Source of the DNA: Terebella lapidaria
Lineage: Eukaryota > Annelida > Polychaeta > Terebellida > Terebellidae
Assembly: GCA_949152475.1 (NCBI GenBank)
Contig: OX424561.1
Location: forward strand, 3,224,001-3,288,000
Direction: 5' to 3'
Length of the DNA stretch: 64,000 nucleotides
A program made the translations under genes and the position numbers. Below are positions 9,834 through 19,500 of the stretch, one piece after another. The notes under the pieces were generated by a model. The model was not told the DNA's origin, did not search any database, and worked only from the letters and a program-made list of their open reading frames with translations. Numbering within the stretch: the stretch's first letter is position 1; every line of letters begins with the position of its first letter.

Positions 9834-12593
9834 GTGGGACAGTCAAGCATTCTTTATTATAGTTGAACAGGAAATATCATTTTCAGGTGTAAGTTCCATT
9901 TACCTGGTAGCTAGATCTAGATCTGGATGTAGAATGCTTTCCTGGTTTGTGGAAAATAAGCTGTACTTGCTTGAAGTAAATTCGATATTAAATCTTGGAC
10001 AGATTTTCCATCTACCGATTACGTATTAAAATATATGCTCCTGAATTTCAGTGTTCTTGCTCTTTCAGTGAAAGATGGAATTGTGATTATATTTTTTATG
10101 TTTTTCTTGTTACAGCAAATGGCATCATCAAGAACCAGCGAGTGTATGAAGCGATGTCGTCAATTGATCGAGGTCACTTTTGTAAACACCAGCCATATCG
10201 AGACTCCCCCCAGGGTATTGGATACGCGGTCACCATCAGTGCTCCTCACATGGTACGTGTCTGTAAAAAGCTGCACTCTTCCTGTCTTGATGGCAGCAGT
10301 ACACTGAATCTTACAGATTCATCCTGTTTGAAATTGCTTTGTACTTCTCTCGCTATTCAAAGGTCTCAAATTTGAAAAATTATCCGACATGATATAAACC
10401 AATTTAAATCATATTCAAGAGCCACAAGGCAAAGTATTTAAATTGTGATAGATTCTTCAAGCAACCCTTTATAATGGATGCCGGTTTATTCAGGAAAATG
10501 ATGTGAATTTGTTGGTATGTAACCGACTAACCGTATGTTGACACATTTTCGATGACGGTCAGCATGCCTATGGTCTAGAAGTACTAGCCAAGCACATGGT
10601 GGAAGGAGCGACTGTTTTAGACGTGGGTTCCGGCAGCGGTTATTTGACGGCCTGTATGGCTATCATGGTACAGACTGGTGATACATTGATACAGATACAG
10701 TGCTTTATGTCAACATGGTCATTGTGTGCTCCGCATCTGTTTGCCATCACAATTGCTGACTTCCTTTCTCAACTGCCTGGCATGTCAACATTATTGTGAC
10801 AATAAACTGACTTGTTAATCCAATGATAAGACTCCCAGTTTGATAGTCCATATTTCAAAGGTTGCACTCTTGCACCATTTTTACTTCCCCTTTCACAGAT
10901 AATGCCTGATGGTCATCTTCCCTGGTGGCTACCACTTCGCTCACTTTGGGCTCTGTAACAGATGTTTTGCCAAGCTCCAGCACATATCGGGTCAGTAAGT
11001 CACGTGCCGTCACGGTGTGACTCTGGTGACCATCAAACATACACCTTTTGTTTTATGTGGGTAATATGAGTTCTAATTTGAGTATTACTCATGTTAAACA
11101 AAAGGTGTATACTGGGTGTATGTTTGTTGGTCACCAGAATCACACCTTGACAGCACGTGCCTTGCAGGCCCTATTGTCATGGAGGAACTCACCCCCCCAG
11201 TGGTGGACACCTGACTGCTAACCCCGATTATCATAATGCCCCCTACTTCTCTCCACCCATAACATGAGCTTGTCTGTGTACCTGACCGTTTGACGTTGTT
11301 GCAGCATGCGCACGCCCTGCAGTACCTGTCTGAGCACCTGCAGGAAGGAATGCGAGCCCTGGACGTGGGCTCCGGAAGCGGCTACCTGACCGCCTGTATG
11401 GCTGCCATGGTGAGACTCACAGGCTTCTTGCTTACAACACTAACACTCACTGTGTGTGCTTGTGCTTTGTGAAATTAATCATAAAGTAATGTCAATTGTC
11501 GTTTCAAATTCTTCATTTTGAGAGCAGGGTTTGGTTTTTTTTTTCAATTCTTGATTCATATTTTTGTTCATTACTTGAAATGCATGAATTTTGTTCCTAA
11601 TTGGATACTGTGGCTTTACTGTCATATAAACGGATATTGCCAAAGAATATAAAATAACATTCTTCAAACTACTTTCAGTTGAGAAAATTGCAATTGAGTA
11701 CGACTTTAAATGCTGCTTCCCTGATGCTAATACCATCCATGTTTTTCACTAAGGTTGGTGAGTCCGGCCGCGCTGTAGGTATTGACCACATAGAAGAACT
11801 TGTCGAGAATTCCCGTACAAACTGTAAGAATGACCCGATGTCACAACAGCTGCTGGAGTCTGGTCGACTCAAGCTGGTTACCGGGGACGGCAGGAAGGGT
11901 TACCCTGACGACGGGCCGTACGACGCGATACATGTGGGTGCTGCGGCTCCAGAAATACCACAAGATGTATGTGTGTCTGTCAAACTGTTTTGATTGGTAG
12001 ATTTGATTCTGCGAAATATAATTGTAGTGCATGAAAAATTTCTTCATTTGTAGCATTTTCCAACAGTTGAGTATAATTTGAGACATCTATATACGTTTAG
12101 CTATATAGCCCATGTGCACTTATTAGACCCTATTTCACCTGCCTAGTTGATAGAGCAGCTGAAGCCAGGGGGTCGGCTGGTTCTGCCCGTCGGTCCCGTG
12201 TCACACAACCAGATGCTATACCAGGTGGATAAGAACGCAGACGGCACTGTATCCAAGACGACATTGATGGATGTGATCTATGTCCCTCTCACCAGCAAGG
12301 AGCAGCAGTGGCCGCGGTGGGTCTAACTTCACCCAACTGGGTATTGTCGTAAATGTTTATTGTATGGTTCTGTGTATCATGTGTGTTCTGTCTTGTCTTG
12401 AATGCATCATCTGAAGTTCCCTAATTAGCTAGTACATGAATGCGATTTGAAGTCTAATTTTTTGAACATGTATTTTAGAATATTTACATGGTTTACTTTA
12501 TTTGGTAGATTTGATTTATGTCATTGTATCCCTGTGTTTTATGTCAAATGGAAATCCTCATTTTTGTTCGACAGGTCACGACCTGATCTGTAA
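9779..12593 (+). CDS. PCMT1: Protein-L-isoaspartate(D-aspartate) O-methyltransferase gene (span includes introns)
   Basis: PIMT is a cytosolic repair enzyme that uses S-adenosylmethionine to methylate isoaspartyl residues in aged proteins. Exons in order: 9779-9833, 10116-10252, 10563-10667 or 11305-11409 (duplicated exon 3), 11754-11966, 12147-12316 with alternative ends. With one copy of exon 3 the product is about 228 residues, as in vertebrates. Diagnostic features: [17 protein letters not shown] start, the conserved [17 protein letters not shown] block, motif [13 protein letters not shown], acidic motif [45 protein letters not shown] and the C-terminal [15 protein letters not shown]. All junctions are GT-AG and keep frame. 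Oddities are the tandem duplication of exon 3 with a foldback element between the copies, and two possible C-termini that mirror the vertebrate RWK and RDEL isozymes. The kinesin gene follows on the same strand about 3.9 kb downstream. Confidence 0.93.
10116..10252 (+). CDS. PCMT1: PCMT1 exon 2
   Basis: Acceptor TTACAG, donor GTACGT, ends in phase 0. Encodes the [14 protein letters not shown] helix and the strongly conserved region [20 protein letters not shown], part of the isoaspartyl-substrate side of the active site in this family. Confidence 0.93.
10563..10667 (+). CDS. PCMT1: PCMT1 exon 3, copy A (SAM motif I)
   Basis: 105 bases, 35 codons, phase 0 at both ends. Encodes a product beginning [18 protein letters not shown] and then [17 protein letters not shown], the glycine-rich SAM-binding motif I. 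Acceptor GTCAG, donor GTACAG. It matches copy B (11305-11409) in length, phase and 23 of 35 residues. Including both copies would duplicate motif I, so they are probably alternatives. Confidence 0.85.
11001..11161. mobile_element. Foldback element between the two copies of PCMT1 exon 3
   Basis: The left arm from 11001 (CACGTGCCGTCACGGTGTGA, CTCTGGTGACCATCAAACAT, then ACACCTTTTGTTTT) pairs with a right arm ending at 11161 (CACGTGCC read outward). The right arm carries a short extra duplication of GGTGTAT. The central part (GGTAATATGAG versus GAGTATTACTCAT) also folds back. The whole is a roughly 160-base palindrome, probably a MITE. In pre-mRNA it would form a long hairpin in this intron. Confidence 0.75.
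11305..11409 (+). CDS. PCMT1: PCMT1 exon 3, copy B (SAM motif I)
   Basis: Also 105 bases, phase 0 at both ends. Encodes [18 protein letters not shown] and then [17 protein letters not shown]. Acceptor TTGTTGCAG and donor GTGAGA are stronger than those of copy A, so this may be the default exon. The upstream helix differs most between the copies; motif I itself is identical. Confidence 0.88.
11754..11966 (+). CDS. PCMT1: PCMT1 exon 4
   Basis: 213 bases, phase 0 at both ends. Encodes [20 protein letters not shown], then [20 protein letters not shown] and [11 protein letters not shown]. These are the SAM ribose-binding acidic region and the post-II motifs of PIMT. Acceptor CACTAAG, donor GTATGT. 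Confidence 0.93.
12147..12326 (+). CDS. PCMT1: PCMT1 exon 5 with unspliced stop
   Basis: Encodes [20 protein letters not shown] and ends with [15 protein letters not shown]. If the donor at 12317 (GTGGGT) is not used, translation continues two codons to WPRWV and the TAA at 12324-12326, paralleling the vertebrate isozyme ending RWK. If it is used, the coding part ends at 12316 in phase 2. Confidence 0.88.
   Translation: MIEQLKPGGRLVLPVGPVSHNQMLYQVDKNADGTVSKTTLMDVIYVPLTSKEQQWPRWV
12575..12593 (+). CDS. PCMT1: PCMT1 alternative terminal exon 6
   Basis: Acceptor TTTTTGTTCGACAG. Joined to exon 5 at 12316 it completes an Arg codon and reads SRPDL followed by TAA, giving WPRSRPDL. Vertebrate PIMT has a second isozyme ending in RDEL, made by splicing at the equivalent place. 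Here the tail is similar in position but is not a canonical KDEL-type signal. Confidence 0.65.
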
Positions 12594-12794
12594 ATGACCT
12601 TGACCTTCCGTATTCTCAAGCAGTTACTGTGACCTTTGTGAATATCTCACTTGACCTTTGACCTTGGCACTGTTGGAGTAGAGGTCATTTTCACCACTAT
12701 TGCGATATTTTCATATGTGTAAGTTTGCATGTTAAATTCACCATTATTGCTAAAATTGAAACAGCAGATCTGTGTAGGTCAAGGTCATTATGTA

Positions 12795-12800
12795 AATAAA
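12795..12800 (+). terminator. Possible polyadenylation signal (short 3' UTR)
   Basis: AATAAA about 200 bases after the alternative stop. The downstream sequence is T-rich but not strongly GT-rich. Confidence 0.35.
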
Positions 12801-12977
12801 CTGGATTTTAATTTCTTTTGAATAATAGTACTTTATGGATAGTTTTCATATACATGTTTTAGTCTCTCTAGTTTTAGAATCGATTGTGATTTTATTAACC
12901 ATACAATGTAAATTGACCTGAAACTTGTTTGTAAATATTTCTCCATATAACACATTTCTCACTGCTTTCTGTTACAG

Positions 12978-13000
12978 ATCCTGCTGCCAAAGTTGAAGCT
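12978..13000 (+). other. Possible third terminal or 3' UTR exon of PCMT1
   Basis: A strong acceptor (TTTCTGTTACAG) precedes 12978. Joined to exon 5 in phase 2 it would read SCCQS and stop at 12998-13000. A 28-codon open frame also crosses this acceptor (12977-13063, starting DPAAKVEAPVV), but it needs a phase-1 donor that I cannot find, so it is probably not used. The site may serve only as a 3' UTR exon. Confidence 0.3.
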
Positions 13001-14508
13001 CCCGTAGTTTTGCCTGAGAGTGAATTGTTGCCTCCTGTAGTTATGCCATATACACTTTTGTAGATCAAATGGTGGGGAAAAAAGCTGTTTCTGCTCTTTC
13101 TGCCATATATCTATTGACTTCTAGTGCACTGCAGTCCAGCATTATGCTGAGTTCATTCCTTCACCTGTGCCTGTGTACGCCAATCAATGTAAATATTTCT
13201 AGCCATCTGGGTCATTCTCTTGTGAATATTTGAAATCAGCAGAACATGTACACACTGGTTTTCAAGTGTGTCACTAATGATCAGCTGTGACAATTATGAG
13301 GAGTGTAAATGTACTCACAGTAATCCATGATGAGTATATCTGTGTGGCCCTGTGCACGGCTACCTGCATAGTATATTCCTACACTTCTGTATATAGTATG
13401 GTGATATGAGTCATATGCACTTGTCTGAAGTGTGATTCGTAAAATAACTGTGGGTGTGAAGCATAATACAGTTCGTCTATGGAAAAATATCAACATGGAA
13501 CCATGCCAAGATATGAAGTGAGACTGTCAAGGGGCATTTTGGTGTCCTCAATAATATAACAAACACAGTTAATTAATCCATTCGTTGTTATCATTTATCT
13601 CGTATATTGTGTACAGAATGTAGAGAAGTAATATTTCTGAGGAAATATTTTGGTCAGGTTACCAGAATGATAAATATGGGATATATTTCTGTCACATACA
13701 TTTTTAAGAGTATTACAAAAGAGGTAGGTAGTAGAATATTGCCTCAATTCATGGAACATATTATTATTGTATTACTCAATCAAAGAGTATCTGGCCATAT
13801 ATATTGTTTAATTTATAATATTCTGCGATGGAATTAACTCAATGGTGTGATTGATTATAACATAACCAGAATATTTAGTGGTCCGTAATGATTACCAATA
13901 TTCGAAAACTGTATATACATAGTGCCCTGAATTCACTTCAAACCAACAGTGCACACTGCACAGATATGGAAGTATTTACACAATGTACATATTTGTAGAT
14001 AGTAGTATTTTATTTTGTTATTGGACTGCACCTCTGTGTTGTTACCAATACTACATGATTTTTAGGATTTGGCTGTTAGATATATCACTGATCATGATGG
14101 CTGTTTTGTTTGTTGTTGTTGATTGTTACATGCGGTTGTTATTTGACTATAGTTGCACGAAAGTCAGTACTTGGGTCCTTGTGGCTAACCTGTTTGTTGT
14201 CTTGCCTTGAATCTGTTTGTTTTTCTGTTAACGCTGATATTCACAATTTAATTTATTTGTGGGTGCTTGATTAACATGTACATATAGCATAGCTACTTAT
14301 TAGCGCATATTGACAATTTATTACATGTATGAGATTTTTATAAATTCCCTTGCTGGTTGACTGTAAACGCATTGGCGGATGTGTTTTCATATAAAAAAAA
14401 CCCTGAATAATTTCAAAACAACAAAACTGTTAATCTGTGTTATTTTGTATGTTGTGTAGACAAAAGTAGACAGTTCAGCCTGGCTGTGTTCCGACAGTGT
14501 TGTGCATG
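13001..14508. other. Downstream of PCMT1, possible long 3' UTR
   Basis: T-rich, no coding exon recognised. Short plus-strand frames (13607-13837, 13983-14210) are unremarkable. If the AATAAA at 15191 is used, this stretch is 3' UTR. Confidence 0.35.
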
Positions 14509-14578
14509 TGTATATCACTGTCGGAACCCGACTATGGTAATGTTACGTACTGTAGTCGGGGTTCCGACAGTGTATATA
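14509..14578. repeat. Inverted repeat, about 25-bp arms
   Basis: The left arm TATATCACTGTCGGAACCCG with ACTA pairs with the right arm 14548-14578 (TAGTCGGGGTTCCGACAGTG). A third copy of the core, GTTCCGACAGTG, lies just upstream at about 14488. It would form a stable hairpin in a long PCMT1 3' UTR. Confidence 0.6.
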
Positions 14579-15190
14579 GGATGTACAGTGACTGTTTCTG
14601 GGCATTAGGCTAATGCCTTTCCACATTACTCTTTGGAAAAAAAACATTGTGGTAAATGACGTGAATGGACAGTATTGATTTCTTATGCTGCTTTGTTTTG
14701 TACTTAATATTCACTGTGAAAACTGTCAGACATCTCTGCATTTCTATGTTGATATCAGCCCAGGTTTGAACTATTCGTATCAGAGTATCTGTTATTTTGA
14801 AAACATCTAGTTTTCATTTTATTGTTTTGAAATTGTAGCCTTACACATTTCTATAAAACAGCCAATGTTTAGTAGTAGTATGTGTTGTAGAAATTCGAAT
14901 GCAAAAATGGCATTTTTTAGTGGAAGAGACTTCATTATAAGTGATCAGATACAGAGAGGAATAGAGCGAAAACTGAAGATTGGTATGAGTATTAACTATA
15001 TGCATGGGTGTGGGCCAATGTTATATTCAGTTTATTTATAGTATCGAAAATAAGATGGAATTGTATCCACAAAATCATCATTTCATGTAGCTATGATCCT
15101 GTATGTGACCATCTCAAACAAAGTGAACATGTGGTTTGATGCTTTCTGTGTACTATTTGTTGATTTTTTGACATGATTGGCGAGAAGCAA

Positions 15191-15196
15191 AATAAA
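15191..15196 (+). terminator. Polyadenylation signal, probably PCMT1 long 3' UTR
   Basis: AATAAA followed directly by a GT-rich stretch (GTTGTTTATGTTTATCATGT), the standard arrangement for 3' end cleavage. It is the best such site between the two genes. Confidence 0.5.
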
Positions 15197-16195
15197 GTTG
15201 TTTATGTTTATCATGTGTCTTCATTGATTTTCAGGAGGTGAATATCTGCCGACTTGGATTTATCCTTTCATGAATTCTTAAAAAAAAACGTCAAAGTTTC
15301 TTTGATGTTAAGTTTTGAATACAAAACTTGTTGGTGGATGTATTTGCGGAAGGTGACCCAATAATAATAACCTCGTTATGACGAGTACATTGTGATGAAA
15401 AGTGTCGTCATAATGTTTTGCTACTTATAGTCATAACGCATGCGTTATAAACCCACGTTCAGTCCTCCGCACACAACAGTATAGGCGATTCCGACCACCG
15501 AGTTCGAATATTAAAAATAGGTCTCTCATCAATTCATTGATATTCTCACAAGACCGCAAATAAAATGTATTCAAGTTCAATGGACAGGGCGGCTTTACAT
15601 ACTTGTTAAATTTTATTCATTTTATTCGTACCATGGACCGATTTTTTATTCACATTTTTTTATCTAAAAAAACACAAATATATACGGACATGTGGACCAC
15701 GTGTCAGAAACAAGACAAAAATAGTTAAATTGGAATCAAATTGTCATAATGTCACATCAAGAAATTATGAGTGTTTTTGAAAAGTCAAAAAAAAATTGCT
15801 GTGATATATCTTTGAAAAAAATTGATAAAGATATATCGAACATGACATTGGATCATAGTCATTTCACAAAAAGTGATTTCAAAAGCATTATTTCCTTTAC
15901 AATGTACTGTGGCAATAAAGAGATTTGCTAGCTGGGTAGGTCTATGTCTTCTATCACAGTATCACTGCCTTTTCATTAGGTTCACCTGAGTTACCGAGTC
16001 TAAGCCATTTAGTCATAATCATGGTCAGGGGCATTCATTAATACATAGTTCTATGATTAATATGGTCGGTCCAGTTATGGAGTCCTGGCATTATACTAGT
16101 ATTGCTTAGGGCAGCATCGGACAATCTCTACGAATGCTAACGAAACAAACAGTGTTGTTTTATCACGGTTCATTAGCTATCCTGACACCCCCTCC
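15197..16195. other. Intergenic between PCMT1 and the kinesin gene
   Basis: Nothing gene-like recognised. A GTTATGACGA word at about 15373 has a complementary TCGTCATAAT at about 15405, a small inverted repeat. Confidence 0.35.
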
Positions 16196-16480
16196 CCTCT
16201 CCAGTGAATGGGCCGGTCGATCAACGCGCGGGCCAATGGCAGACCGCGGCGGGAGCGCGAGCGGCACAGCGCGTGCAGTATAGTAAAAGTTTTGTGCGCG
16301 CGTGCACGAGTTTTCCGGAGTACCGCAGGGATGTGCCATTCACTGTCAGGATACCGCAACAACTATCGGGGATAGGGATAAAACACACGCTAAAATAGGA
16401 ATACACCGCCTGTTCAGCACAATGGATAATCGCACTTTCGTGATAGATCAAGCCACAAGCGATGAGATTTCGGAATAAAA
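16196..16480 (+). promoter_or_regulatory. Promoter and 5' UTR of the full-length kinesin transcript
   Basis: A CpG-rich block (about 16205-16320) in A+T-rich surroundings ends just before the kinesin start codon. It contains a CCAAT box (GGGCCAATGGC, about 16230) and GCGCGCGTGCACG. No clear TATA box. The position immediately upstream of exon 1 supports a housekeeping-type promoter. Confidence 0.5.
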
Positions 16481-16527
16481 ATGTCCAATATCAAAGTGGC
16501 GGTTCGAGTGAGACCGCCAACAGTTAG
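16481..16527 (+). CDS. STARD9: Kinesin exon 1
   Basis: ATG in A-rich context; encodes [15 protein letters not shown] plus two bases. The first kinesin beta strand VAVRVRP fixes the start. Donor GTGAGT, phase 2. Confidence 0.88.
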
Positions 16528-19500
16528 GTGAGTTCAGAGGATAGACAGAAGGTGTGAACAAGTCCGGATCATTGCTTCAGCGGCCAGGATCAGAGATAGA
16601 ACTAGCCTGGATCAGTGTAGTACCGGTGTAGTACAAGTGATTCCCTTTGTACGACATGGGTGGATACACTAGACTAGTTACAAACTAGTACAGACCACAA
16701 TCAACAAACCAATACACAAACACTTTCGTTATGTGCGATCATGATTTCCATATTTGGGGGCCTAAAGCTAATTCCATATTATTATTATCAGATTATAGAC
16801 AGTATGCCTAACAAGTTTACTATACATTCAGTTTACTGATATCAACAACATTTTATTAGATCTAATATGATGCTTATAACGAACATGGTAATTATTGCCA
16901 GACTACCAAGCTTTGGCCCATATATAATTTGAGGTATGAAGAGACTGGATCAAGAATACTGGTTGTCAAGGAACTTCAATATACCTACATCACTACATGG
17001 GGTACATTGCCTGTCAGGGGACAGAGGGGGGTGGACCTGAGGGCGGAAGAACAGCTGCTAGGGGCCAGTGATTACCCTCACAACACCTACAGCAGCACAC
17101 TGACTGTCTGGTCCCCTGTCATGATCCAGAAACAGAGGCGGGGGTCCTGAATACATCAGCAGTGAACCATGTCAGTGATGCCTATGATGGATGTGTTCAT
17201 ACACAGCATAAGAATATGTGCCTCACACGTGTCACTCATCGCTGTATAGAACCGGGAAAATATAGCTAATTTCTTCTTTGGAGTGAAAGGAGTCTTGAAC
17301 CAGATTATTCCTTATGCAACAGTGGCAATAGAATGAGTTTATATGCAAATATTTGAAAGAAACCCCTCATTGGACCGTCACAAAAACAGTGCTGCCGTGC
17401 AGATGTAAATATTGCAATATTTCAACACAATTTTCTTCCACGTAATACTACAGAGTTGTAAAGCAGGAGCACAAAAATGCCAATAATTGTATCAAGTTTA
17501 ATTGTATCATGTCTACTGGTGTAGTGTGATTACTCTGTGAGGTGAGACGGTCTCCGTCTGAGATGTGCCCAGACCTGGAACCAATCAATACACATAGCAG
17601 CTAACTCTCCCTGATCAATACCTGGGCTTGTCAGCTTTGTTCTGGTAATGACTGCACAAGACCCATCAAAGTTAGCTGTTCCTTGTAAAGACACTGGGCG
17701 CTATATGTAGTGGGTGTAATACATAAAACCATAAATATTCTGATAAAATCTATGTTTAGGTGTACATGTATGTTTGTATTTTGCACAATATACTCTTGTT
17801 CATTTATTTCTGACAATAGTAGGTGCTGTAATCTTCTAAACGTTGACTTGACCTTATATTTGCGAATATCACAACACTTTTTGCAATTGTTTTGTATGAA
17901 ATCCTGTATAATTTGAGCATAAATTATACATGTCTCCTTCTCTGCCTTTTATGAATGTGTTGTGGCACATTTTGTTGTTTTAGCAGACACTGAAGATATA
18001 TTGATAACAGAATATTGATAGGTTTACAATGGGACCTGAGGCACAAACGCCAGAATTTTCCTGCAATGTTTTGCCATTTCGCTGAGATATCACAACAGTG
18101 AACTCTGGCTTTCTCAGGCCTTTTTAGACCAGTTATTGATGGGTCAGTTTTCTCTGAATTTATTGCAAGCCTGGAACCAACCTAGAGATGCTTTCTAGCA
18201 TATGATACATATTATCTCTCCCACCTATCATGCCAATAGACCTCTCTCTCTTTCACTCTCAACATGTCAAATACCCTTACTTCTATAATAAGCACCATAA
18301 AAATCATCAGGGATAGATTGTGCATGAAATATTGATTGTGTTGCCGAGCGGGTATTGTTCGTAGGGTTATAAAAGTGATGGAGGTGTGTCATTCGAACAC
18401 TGTACAGGAGATAGGTTGACATTCAAAGAACCCTACACTGTCAGGGGGGGGGGGGGGGGGGGTTTGACAAGGTGGATAGGGGATCAGTTCCATGGAAAGT
18501 CTTGGAAATTATATTTGGGTTTCAGAGTGATCTACCACAATAATAAAAAAATAAGCATGCATTAGATAGTACGATATACATGTAATCAGTAAAATTTTAT
18601 TATTATTGATTTACATGTGTGTACAATATTAGGGGATGGAAGGCGTACAGAAGAAGTGAAGTATTTCAGCTGGACAATAACCTCAGTAAATCCTGTCTCA
18701 TGTCAATGAATATCGAGATGATATGCGTAGACATGTCAATGTTGCCTGCTCAAGGCTGGTTAAGGACAATCTTTACCTGTGTAGATACTGAGTAAGGAAA
18801 CTAACGTGAATGGAAATAATTCACTGGTCCTTCGTGTATTGATAAATGTTGAGGATTTTTATGTGTATTTCATGATTAAAATTTGTTAAAGAATGTTAAG
18901 TTTATAAATATCTGTTTGTATGCTGGATTTGCATGTGTTAAATCATGTAAATTTGATATCAAAATTGATTGCCAGTAATTTTAAAATAATTTGATAATTC
19001 AAATTCCATTAAAATTTTATGGAAGTTTTATAAACCCAAAATTTGTCTTACCAACATCTATTAATATCAAACATACCACACTCTATCAATTATCAATTAG
19101 TTCGTATAATTCACCAAGTTTGGTACATTTGCAGGGAGCTGGAGAATGAAGGCAAGGTGATTGTAGACGTTCATGAGGACCCACGGACGGGTAACAACAC
19201 AATCCTTCATGTCCACAATGCCAGGGTGAGTCTCATTTATAGGCTAGACATATACCACGGCAGAAATACTTTATATCGGTTTTATTAACTTCCTAATATA
19301 AACATGATAAATGACATATCATGATAGGACTGACATACAATCGTGTACATCAGGTTTTTGAGATGAATACCTGTGTTACCAGGCTTTTTTGCAATTTGTG
19401 TATTCTGGAATCTACTTAAAGTGATAAAGTGGACAACCCACAATGATGTGTGGATTGTGTATTGACATAGATTTATCACATTATTTTGAAAGCATGAAAA

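Noticed and set aside
12977..13063. 28-codon frame starting DPAAKVEAPVV after PCMT1 exon 5
   Set aside because: It would need a phase-1 donor, whereas exon 5 ends in phase 2; probably chance or UTR.
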